Source: Pseudomonadota bacterium (GTDB lineage: Bacteria > Pseudomonadota > Gammaproteobacteria > Burkholderiales > Burkholderiaceae_C). Taken from it: a stretch of DNA of 64,000 nucleotides. Each line of letters opens with the position of its first letter. Within the stretch, counting starts at the first letter, position 1. Below the pieces are notes generated by a model. That model saw only the letters and a program-made list of their open reading frames with translations. It did not search any database and had not been told where the DNA came from. Where the stretch lies: contig JAKARB010000013.1 of the NCBI GenBank assembly GCA_021819435.1, positions 1-64,000 on the forward strand, read 5' to 3'. The translations under genes and the position numbers were made by a program. Shown piece by piece: positions 8,161-18,200 of this stretch.

Positions 8161-8880
8161 ATGGCTTATGAATTCGACTTTGGCGCCGTGTTCGGCTACA
8201 GCGGCGAACTGGCCCGGGGGGCGGGCTTCACGCTGGCGCTGACGCTCGCGGGCGCCGTGTTCGGTGGCGCCATCGGCATCGCCGGCGGGGTGTGCCGGGC
8301 CTGGCGCATCGCGCCGCTGCATTGGCTGTTCAAGGGCTACGTGGAAGCCATCCGCAACACGCCCTTCCTCGTGCAGCTGATGTTCGTGTTCTTCGGCCTG
8401 CCATCCCTCGGGTTGCAGCTCACCGAGTGGCAGGCCTGCTTGCTGACCACGGTCGTCAACCTGGGCGCCTACATCACGGAAATCGTGCGCGCCGGCATCC
8501 AGGAAACGCCGCGCGGTCAGTTGGAGGCCGCCAACGCGCTGGGCATGGGGCGCTGGGCCTGCTTCAGGCACGTGGTGTTGCGCCCGGCCTTGCAGAAGGT
8601 CTGGCCGGCACTCACCAGCCAGGTCGTCATCGTGATGCTGGGCACCTCGGTGGTGTCGCAGATCGCGGCCGAGGACCTGACCTTCGCGGCCAACTTCATC
8701 CAGTCGCGCAACTTCCGCGCGTTCGAAACCTACCTCGTGGTCACCGCCATGTACTTCGCGCTGGCTTTGCTGTTGCGCCAGATCTTGTCCTGGGTTGGCC
8801 GGCGCTTTGTCGTGGCGCGCCGCGCGCCCGCCGCCTCGCGCCCCGCAGGCGCCAACGCCATCACCGGAGGCGCCGCATGA
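8161..8880 (+). CDS. ABC transporter permease (HisM/HisQ type), first of two
   Basis: A 239-residue inner-membrane permease of the polar amino-acid uptake family. The EAA-loop region is visible as GQLEAANALGMGRWACFRHVVLRPAL, and the N-terminal family motif as AIRNTPFLVQLMFVFFGLP. About five hydrophobic helices are expected. It ends in an overlap with the second permease gene (start 8877), so the two permeases are likely made together as a heterodimer. Confidence 0.9.
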   Translation: MAYEFDFGAVFGYSGELARGAGFTLALTLAGAVFGGAIGIAGGVCRAWRIAPLHWLFKGYVEAIRNTPFLVQLMFVFFGLPSLGLQLTEWQACLLTTVVNLGAYITEIVRAGIQETPRGQLEAANALGMGRWACFRHVVLRPALQKVWPALTSQVVIVMLGTSVVSQIAAEDLTFAANFIQSRNFRAFETYLVVTAMYFALALLLRQILSWVGRRFVVARRAPAASRPAGANAITGGAA

Positions 8881-9516
8881 TCGCCGACATCCCCCTGCTC
8901 ATCATCCTCTCGAAACTGGCCGAGGGCCTGCTTGCCACAGCGATGCTGTCGATCGTGGCCTTCCTGCTGGGCGGCTCGGCCGGTCTGCTGGTTCTGTTCG
9001 CGCGGGTGGGGAGGCACCAGGGCCTGCGTCGTGTGAGCGCCGCCTACATCCAGCTTTTCCAGAACACACCGCTGCTCATGCAGATGTTCCTGGTCTTCTT
9101 TGGCGCATCGATGGCGGGCTTCAGCATCTCGCCATGGACGGCGGCTTCCATCGGGCTGATGCTCTACACGAGTGCCTACCTCGCCGAGGTGTGGCGCGGC
9201 TGTGTGGAGGCCGTGCCACGCGGGCAATGGGAAGCCTCCTCGAGCCTGGCCATGAGCTACTTCCAGCAGATGCGCCACGTGGTGCTGCCACAAGCCCTGC
9301 GCCTGTCGATCGCGCCGACCGTGGGCTTCTCGGTGCAGATCGTCAAGGGCACGGCGGTGGCTTCGATCATCGGTTTCGAAGACCTCACCAAGCTGGGCTC
9401 CATGCTGTCGAACGCCACGTTCCAGCCTTTCCTCATCTACGGGCTTGTCGCCGCCGGGTACTTCCTGCTGTGCTGGCCCCTGTCCTTTTGCGCATCCCAC
9501 CTGGAGAAGAAACTTC

Positions 9517-9530
<14 letters not shown>
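8877..9530 (+). CDS. ABC transporter permease (HisM/HisQ type), second of two
   Basis: A 217-residue inner-membrane permease paralogous to the preceding gene. Family motifs are QLFQNTPLLMQMFLVFFG, YLAEVWRGCVEAVPRGQWEA and the EAA loop SYFQQMRHVVLPQALRL. The ATG at 8877 overlaps the upstream stop, and the 3' end overlaps the ATPase gene by 14 nt. It probably forms the membrane channel with its paralogue. Confidence 0.9.
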
Positions 9531-10254
<724 letters not shown>

Positions 10255-10268
10255 CCTGATCGAACACC

Positions 10269-10841
10269 ATGACCCTGCCCACGCATGGCACGGCGCCAGG
10301 CACCTGGCTGCCCGTGCGCGCCCTGACGGCCGATGCTTTTGCCGCCTTTGGCGATGTGATCGAACTCTCGCCCGGCAACTGGCAGTGGGCGATCAACGAT
10401 GGCAACTGCGTTCGCCACCATGACCTTGCCAGGCCTTTCGCGAGCGACGCCACGGCCGCGCCCGGTGCGGTGGGGCTGAGCCTCTTCGATGCCGATGCCA
10501 CGCCCATGCCGGCCACGCTGCGAAGGATGGAGCGACATCGGCTGGGCAGCCAGGCCTTCGCGCCTTTTGGTGCGGCGCTTCAGATGTTGCTGGTCGTGGC
10601 GGATGCCGGCATACCGGCTGAAGAGCTGCGGCCGGAGCACTTGGTGGCTTTCATCACCGACGGCAGGCAGGGCGTTCAGTTGCGCGCGGGAACTTGGCAT
10701 CACCCGCTGGTGTCGCTGCAAGCCGGGGCTTGGCTGGTTGTGGACCGGATCGCGCTGGAGGCGGATTGCGAGGTGGTGTTGGTGCAGGCTTGGGGGTGGG
10801 GTGTGCTGGGTGAGCTGACCGGGTGTTGCCCGACACGCTAG
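10269..10841 (+). CDS. allA: Ureidoglycolate lyase (AllA family)
   Basis: A 190-residue protein of the ureidoglycolate hydrolase/lyase family, which in E. coli releases urea and glyoxylate from ureidoglycolate in allantoin breakdown. Recognised segments are RMERHRLGSQAFAPFG, GRQGVQLRAGTWHHPLVSL and WLVVDRIALEADCE, matching the cupin-like AllA core. It starts 15 bp after the ABC ATPase, and so is probably the last gene of the operon. This context suggests that the transporter brings in a ureide or purine-derived compound, but no other allantoin gene is present here. Confidence 0.8.
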   Translation: MTLPTHGTAPGTWLPVRALTADAFAAFGDVIELSPGNWQWAINDGNCVRHHDLARPFASDATAAPGAVGLSLFDADATPMPATLRRMERHRLGSQAFAPFGAALQMLLVVADAGIPAEELRPEHLVAFITDGRQGVQLRAGTWHHPLVSLQAGAWLVVDRIALEADCEVVLVQAWGWGVLGELTGCCPTR

Positions 10842-10878
10842 ACGGTGGCCGCGCCTCCCTCGGGGTGCACCCAACAAG

Positions 10879-10901
10879 TCACCCCCTTAAGTGGGGGGTG
10901 A
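10879..10901. promoter_or_regulatory. C5/G5 inverted repeat upstream of the RTX island
   Basis: TCACCCCC (10879-10886) and GGGGGTGA (10894-10901) form perfect 8-bp arms around TTAAGTG. It lies about 60 bp before the first ORF of the island and 38 bp after allA. It could be an activator site or a hairpin; no T-run follows, so a terminator is less likely. Confidence 0.4.
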
Positions 10902-10959
10902 ACTTTTGGCCGATTCCGTTAGGCTGTGCGAACAAACATAACGAAACATCAGGGAAGGC

Positions 10960-11604
10960 ATGCAGAACATCACTGCAGCACGGCTGCTGCCTGGCTTTTT
11001 GGGGCCGGCGGCGGGGGAGTGGTGCGCCCCGTTATCGTTGGTTCAGGTTTTGGGCCTGCTGTCTTGGTCGCGACTTGTCGTGGCGATGCTTGGCTTTGCC
11101 TTGCTTGAACTAGGGCGGGCTGAGGTCCGCAAGTTCCGGCTGTGGGCTTTGCTGCCCCTCGTGCGCGAGGGCGACAGCGTTAAAACCAGGCAGCGCGCAA
11201 GCGTGACTGGTGAAATGAGGTCGGTGCGTGTGAGCGAGGTCGCTGTACCGCAGAGGCAAGAGCCTGAGGTCAGGCGCAACCCCTTCGCCTTTAAACGCAG
11301 CTATGCAAGTGATATTTTGACTGGCACGATGATCCAGGAGCGCAGTGAGGGCGAGATTTTCGCTGCGATGCTCATGACGTGGATCGAAGGCTTGCGCTGG
11401 GGAATTCAGCATTCATGCGGGTTTAAGCGCGTTCAAATATCTCCATGTTCACTCTATATGTTTGACGGGCTCAAATCTGAAATGCAACACCCGACCTGGA
11501 TTGCAACGTCAATGGATTGTGGCGTCAGCCTGCTCAGCGATACCTTGCGTCAGGTATCGGAGGCACAGCTTAGCCCGGTTCAGTCGCGTGCTGCGAGCTT
11601 ATAG
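10960..11604 (+). CDS. Hypothetical protein (uncertain gene)
   Basis: An open frame of 214 codons begins after a good ribosome site (AGGGAAGGC, then ATG). Residues about 27-53 are hydrophobic (SLVQVLGLLSWSRLVVAML), followed by an Arg-rich stretch and an unremarkable C-terminal half (GEIFAAMLMTWIEGLRWGI). I recognise no family. It lies between allA and the membrane protein/RTX pair on the same strand, 57 bp before the former. The downstream half is AT-richer than the flanking genes. It may be a real accessory gene, a remnant, or a chance frame. Confidence 0.35.
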   Translation: MQNITAARLLPGFLGPAAGEWCAPLSLVQVLGLLSWSRLVVAMLGFALLELGRAEVRKFRLWALLPLVREGDSVKTRQRASVTGEMRSVRVSEVAVPQRQEPEVRRNPFAFKRSYASDILTGTMIQERSEGEIFAAMLMTWIEGLRWGIQHSCGFKRVQISPCSLYMFDGLKSEMQHPTWIATSMDCGVSLLSDTLRQVSEAQLSPVQSRAASL

Positions 11605-11661
11605 GAGCTGGGATAGCCATGACTTTTTTAATGCCCGCACCATTGGAATTTGGGGTGTCAA

Positions 11662-12219
11662 ATGAGTGAACGATATGTAGACAAATCTATTGTAGCCCCC
11701 AAAACCGCGCTGCATTTAAAAAAAATCACAATCCCTTTCATTGTTTTAAACGCTCTGGCCGCTTATTTGTTGTATCGGCTAAATATCGCCTGCATCGGAA
11801 TAGACTTATCTTTTCTTGATGAAATAATACCGCCCCTCAAGTACCTGTCTCAATCAGATGAGCAAGGCCGGAGTAATCGTTTGTACTTTTTTCTGGTTTG
11901 GGTTTTTGGTTATGTTGCAATATTCAAGCCGACAATTCCAATAGAGGTAAACGAAAAATCTGCTGCAACAAATATGGATTTGGTGAAGAGTGCTGGCTTC
12001 TCGATTTTCGTCATGGCGATATCGGTTTATGTTTGTTTTTTTGCTCTAACCGAAAACATAAAATACTCCGGGAGGGATAGTGTCGTACCAATGCTTGTTT
12101 CGGAGGGGCCGGCAGGAGTGGGGCTTCTGTTGAGTTTATTTGTCTGGTTGTTTTATCTATTTCTTGTTATATTTTTTGCCTGCATCAGCAAGGCCTATCA
12201 AAACAGGAGAATCAAATGA
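11662..12219 (+). CDS. Four-helix membrane protein coupled to the RTX gene (candidate immunity protein)
   Basis: A 185-residue, AT-rich gene of no family I recognise. Hydrophobic segments lie at about 22-46 (ITIPFIVLNALAAYLLYRLN), 73-94, 111-131 (AGFSIFVMAISVYVCFFALT) and 152-175 (LLLSLFVWLFYLFLVIFFAC). The N-terminus is Lys-rich and there is no signal-peptide cleavage site. ATG 11662 is chosen over an upstream TTG at 11650. Its stop overlaps the start of the giant RTX gene (ATGA), so synthesis is coupled. A small polytopic protein paired with a putative membrane-active effector resembles the immunity proteins of pore-forming colicins; this role is inference from topology and context only. 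Confidence 0.7.
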   Translation: MSERYVDKSIVAPKTALHLKKITIPFIVLNALAAYLLYRLNIACIGIDLSFLDEIIPPLKYLSQSDEQGRSNRLYFFLVWVFGYVAIFKPTIPIEVNEKSAATNMDLVKSAGFSIFVMAISVYVCFFALTENIKYSGRDSVVPMLVSEGPAGVGLLLSLFVWLFYLFLVIFFACISKAYQNRRIK

Positions 12220-15200
12220 CTTGCATTCCAAGGCAGTACGCCGAAATGATTAAGGAGCTGAGAGACTTCCTTGCAGGAACAGGCCCCATCCCGGGTTGGA
12301 TGGGAGAGTCCCTTAGCGCTGCGGAGAAGTTTGTAAAGGATTACTCGGACAAACTGAAGGCCGGTCTCATACCAGAAGGCAAGAAAACTGAAGCTGCGGT
12401 TGCCGCCTTCGAGAAGATGTACAGAGAACTCGCGGAGAAAAGTCAATTCTGGGCAGACAAGGTAACCAACGGGTCTTTGCCTCAAAAATACGCTCAGGAT
12501 ATTGCGGGAGAATATGCAAGCAAGGCGGACGGGTTGCTGAATAATAAGATTTCTTCGGAAGCTCGGCTTGCGGAACTCTCGAAGAATGTTAACGACAAGC
12601 TTAACAAGCTTATCCCAGGCATTACTACCCGAATGGGAACCGTGGCCGACGCGGTCGAAGTTGTTCAAAGCTTGGCCAAGGGGGACACTGCTGCAGCGTT
12701 GTCTTCAATGGCAAAAATGATCATTGCTGAGCAAGTTGGATCGATTGCAGCCTCTCAGGCTGCGGTAGTCTTGGGTCGCCCCCTCTCAGCTGGGGCCGCC
12801 GCACTGGCCGCCGCAGCGTTCGCTCTAGCCATTTCCATTGCGGGAAAGGAGTCTGGATTATTTGATGCAATTGGAAAATTCCTGGCCCCTACGGGGGATT
12901 GGCTTAAGGATATGCTCAATGAGGAATTAGAGAAAGCGATTTGTCCAATTCCAAAATCCACTAATGATCGGATGCGCGACGCCGTCACATTCGCCCCTCG
13001 CGACCCCCTCGCCCTCGACCTCGACAACGACGGCATAGAAACCGTCGCCATCAACCCCAACGCCCCCATCCTCTTCGACCACAACGGCGACGGCGCCCCG
13101 TCCGCCACCGGCTGGCTCAAGGGAGACGACGGCTGGCTTGTCCGCGATCTCGATGGCGACGGCAAGATCACCTCCGGCAAGGAACTGCTGGGCGTCGACA
13201 CCGACATCACCGTGGGCGGCGTGACCCGCAAGGCCACCAGCGGCTTCGAAGCCCTGCGCGCCCTCGACACCCACCAGGAAGGCGACGGCAAGAACCTGTT
13301 CGACAGCCGCGATGCGGCCTTCAGCCAACTGCGCGTCTGGCAAGACAAGAACCAGAACGGCGTGACCGACGCGGGCGAACTCAGCACGCTCGACGCCCTG
13401 GGCATCGTCAGCATCCAACTGCAAGAAACCACCACGAACTACGACCTGGGCGGCGGCAACAGCATCACCGGCAAGGCCAAGGTGACTCGCCGCGTTGGCA
13501 ACACCACCAGCACGTCCGAAGTCGACAGCGTGCTCGTCACCAACGACTCTGCGGCCAACCTCAACCTGGCCGACAACCCCTTCTACACTGACCTGCCCGA
13601 TGTGCAGGTCAACGACACTGCTCGTGCCTTGCCCAACATGAACGGCAGCGGCTTGGTCCACAGCCTGCGGGAAGCGATGAGCCTGGGCAATGCTTCGTCC
13701 ACCGCTTTGGTGTCGACCGTTCAAGCTTTTGCTTCCGCAACCACGCGCGATGCGCAAATGGCGCTGCTGGACAAGCTCATTGCTGAATGGGGAGCCACGT
13801 CCACGCTGGCCACCAGCGGCGCCCCTGTGTTTGGGACATCGTCTGCGACCAGCGTTGCACCCAACCCCAGCCTGAGCGCCGAGATCCAGCAACGAATCAA
13901 GACATTCGCGCAGCAGAACCCCGATATGTACCGCAAGGTCATCGCGCTGGAGCAGTTCAATGGGCAGATGGGGCTTTCGACGTTGATGGCGCGGTGGGGC
14001 GTCTCCTTGCCCACTGCGGTGACTGATTCGCTGAATGCTGCTTACACGGCGTTGCGTGAATCTGTCTATGGTGCCCTGGCAGTGCAGACGCGGTTGCGGC
14101 CCTATGTCGATGCCATCCAGTTGGTCGTGGACGACCAAGGCCTGCGTTTCGACAACACAGCGCTTGCGAGCAAGATCAGGGCAACCATGCAAGCCGATGC
14201 AGGCAATGCGATTGCGGATCTGGTCGATCTGGTGCGCTTTGACAGCGAGATCCTGGGCAGCATCGGATTCGATGGCACTGGAAAACTGAGGCAGTTGATC
14301 AGTTCGTTGCCAGTTGATTCGCCAATCTTCGGCAAATTGCAAGGCATGAATTTGTTCAGGCCCAGCCTCGAAGATGGCACTGACCAAAACGACGTCTACC
14401 TCGGTGATGACAGCGCCAACAAATTCAGCGCTGGTGCAGGCAATGACGTGCTCGACGGTGGCAGCGGCAACGACGAACTCCGAGGCGGCATGGGTGCCGA
14501 TACCTACCTGTTTGGCAAAGGCTCGGGTCAGGACACCATCTACAACCACGATTACGAAGCGTTGGGCACCAACGCCGACACCATCTTGCTGGGTGCAGGC
14601 ATTGCCACGACCGGCGTGACACTCACCCGCCAATCCAATGACCTGATCATCAGCCTCAATGGCCTCAGTGACTCCTTGCGCGTGCATGCCTACTTCGAAG
14701 CAGACGGTGCATCCAGCACCGTGGTGGAGAACCTCAAGTTCGCTGATAGCACGGTATGGGATGTGGCCACCATCAAGAGCAAGGTCCTCATTCCCACCGT
14801 GGGCAAGGACTCCCTGTACGGTTACGCCACCAATGACACCATCAATGGAGGCGATGGCAGCGACACTGTTGAAGGCAAAGCCGGGGACGATCTGCTTGAC
14901 GGTGGCACCGGTGCCGACCACATCGATGGCAATGACGGCAACGACACCCTCAAGGGGGGCACGGGCAGCGATACCCTGTATGGTGGCGGGGACAACGACA
15001 GCTTGCAAGGCAACGAGGGCAATGACAGGCTGTACGGCGACAGCGGCAACGACACGCTTGACGGTGGCAGTGGCAACGACTACCTCTTTGATGGCAGGGG
15101 TGCTGACACCTACCTGTTTGGCAAAGGTTCAGGCCAGGACACCATATACAACTATGGCGACGAAGCTGCTGGCACCAACGCTGACACCATCCTGCTAGGG

Positions 15201-18200
15201 GCGGGCATCTCCACGACCGGCGTGACGCTCACGCGTCGGTCCGACGACCTGATCATCAGCCTCCACGACACCGGCGATTCATTGCGTGTAGAAAGGTACT
15301 TCGAGACCGATGGCGCATCAGGCCACGTGATAGCAAACCTCAAATTCGCCGATGACACGGTGTGGGACGTGGCTGCCGTCAAAAGCAAGATTCTCGCCCC
15401 CACCGTGGGCAAGGACTCCCTGTACGGTTACGCCAACAACGACACCATCAACGGCGGCGATGGCGGCGACTTCCTCTACGGCAACGCCGGGCACGATGTG
15501 CTCGATGGTGGAACCGGGGCCGATCACCTTGAAGGAGGCGATGGCAACGATGTTCTCAAGGGGGGCATGGGCGCAGACACTCTCTACGGGGACGCAGGTA
15601 ACGACACGCTCGACGGCGGCAGCGGACGCGGCAACGACTCCCTCCGTGGCGGCACGGGTGCTGACACCTACCTATTTGGCAAAGGCTCAGGCCAGGACAC
15701 CATAGACAACTACGACGATGACGCGGTGGGCACCAACCCCGATACCATCTTGCTGGGGGCGGGCATCACCACCACCGGTGTGGCGCTCACCCGTCGGTCC
15801 TACGACCTGATCATCAGCCTCAATGACACCGATGATTCATTGTGTGTGGAGCGCTACTTCTGGGCCGACGGCCCATCCGGCTACGCAATAGAGAACCTCA
15901 AGTTCGCCGACGACACGGTTTGGGATAAGGCCACAATCAAGAGCAAGCTTGTTGGCCCCACAGTGGGCAATGATCAACTGTACGGTTACGCCACCAACGA
16001 CAGTATCAACGGTGGTTACGGCAACGACGCGCTCTACGGTAGTGCGGGCGACGACACGCTCAAAGGCGGCAATGGTGCAGACACCCTGTACGGTGGCGAT
16101 GATCGCGACAGCTTGCAGGGCAACGACAGCAATGACACGCTGTACGGTGAAGCAGGGGATGACACGCTCGACGGTGGTGCCGGCAGAGACTACCTCAGTG
16201 GGGGCGCGGGCGCTGACACCTACGTCTTTGGCAAGGGCTCGGGGCAAGACACGGTATTCAACCCTGACGGCGACGCGGTGGGAACGAACGCCGACACCAT
16301 CCTGCTGGGTGCGGGCATCTTCACGACCGACGTGAGACTAACCCGCCAGTCGGACGACCTTCTCATCCGCCTCAACGGTACCGATGATTCATTGCGTGTG
16401 CAGAGCTACTTCAACAACGATGGCGCATCCAGCTACGTGGTGGAGAACCTCAAGTTTGCCGATGGCAAGGTGTGGGATTACGCGACGGTCAAGGCCAAGC
16501 TTTCAACGGAAGTGCCGCCAGCCAGCATCACGGTCAACGGCACAGCAGCCAATGAAAAGATCTCTGGCGGCGTTGGCAATGACACGCTGGTTGGTGATTG
16601 GGGCAACGACACACTGGACGGTGGTTTGGGCGATGACACACTGAATGGTGGCTTGGGCAACGATACCTACTTGTTCGGTAAGGGCTCCGGCAAGGATGTC
16701 ATCAGCGCCTACGACAGCATGGAGAACAAACTCGATGTGATCGAGTTGGGCGCTGGGGTATTGACCACTGACGTTGTGCTCAAGCGTGAAGACCGCGATC
16801 TGGTTCTTTCAGTCAATGGCACCACCGACGCCTTGCGCGTCAGTGGCTTCTTCTATAAAAATGGCACCGATCGCTACCAACAAGTGGAGCAGATCAAGTT
16901 CGCCGGCGGCACCATTTGGGACATCAACGCCATCAAAGCACGTGTTCTCTCGCCTACCAACGACGACGACACAATCTACGGCTACGACGACACCTCTGAC
17001 GCACTTTCGGGGCTGGCCGGCGATGACGCACTGTATGCGGGTATAGGCGACGACACGTTAGATGGCGGGGCGGGCAATGACACGCTGGATGGTGGTTACG
17101 GCAGCGACACCTACCTGTTCGGCAGGGGCTCGGGCAGGGATGTCATCGACGCCTTCGACATGTGGGACGGCAACCTTGATGTGATCTCGCTGGGCGCCGG
17201 CGTATCGACCACGGATGTGTTGCTCAAGCGTGAAGTGAGTGATCTGGTGCTGTCGATCAAAGGCACCACCGATACCTTGCGTGTTCGCAGCTACTTCAAC
17301 AGAGACTACGAAGTAGATCAGATCAAATTCGCTGGCGGCACCATTTGGGACGTCGATGCCGTCAAGGCCCGCGTGCTCGTAGCCACCAACGATAACGACA
17401 CAATCTATGGTTATCCCACATCTGGCACGCTGTCGGGCCTGACAGGCGATGACGCGATATACGGTAGCGGAGGCAATGACACCTTAGATGGGGGCGATGG
17501 GGACGATAGTCTCTACGGAGGTAATGGAGGCGATGTCATCCGTGGTGGGGCGCAAAACGACACTCTGGACGGAGGCGGTGGCAATGACGCTCTGCAAGGC
17601 CAGGGAGGCGATGACGAGCTGTACGGCTCTTGGGGCGACGACACACTGGACGGCGGTGCGGGCAATGACACGCTGTATGGTGCTGAAGGCAACGATACCT
17701 ACATGTTCGGCAGGGGCTCGGGCAAGGATGTCATTACCCCCTTCGACGCAACGGCGGGCAAGCTTGATGTCATCCAGCTGGGCGCCGGTGTCCTGACCTC
17801 AGATGTTGTGCTTAAGCGTGATTTCATTGATCTGGTTCTGTCGATCAATGGCACTGCTGATATCTTGCGCGTCAGCAACTACTTCTACAGTGGTGGCGAT
17901 CCTCGCCAACAAATCGAGCAGATCAAGTTCTCCGACGACACCATTTGGGATGTCGACGCCGTGAGGGCGCGCGTGCTCATGCCGACCAGCGGAGACGACA
18001 CAGTCTACGGTTACGGCACTGCTGACAATCTTTCTGGTTTGGCTGGAGATGACACGGTTTATGCCTACCGGGGTAACGACACCTTGGACGGTGGGGATGG
18101 GGAAGACAAACTCTACGGCGAAGACGGAGACGATGTCATCCGTGGAGGCTCGCAAAGCGACAGCCTTGACGGTGGCTATGGCAATGACAGCCTCAATGGG

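Noticed and set aside
12927-15008. Open frame of 693 codons on the minus strand opposite the RTX gene
   Set aside because: Its valine/isoleucine-repeat product mirrors the RTX codons; the sense strand encodes recognised calcium-binding motifs.
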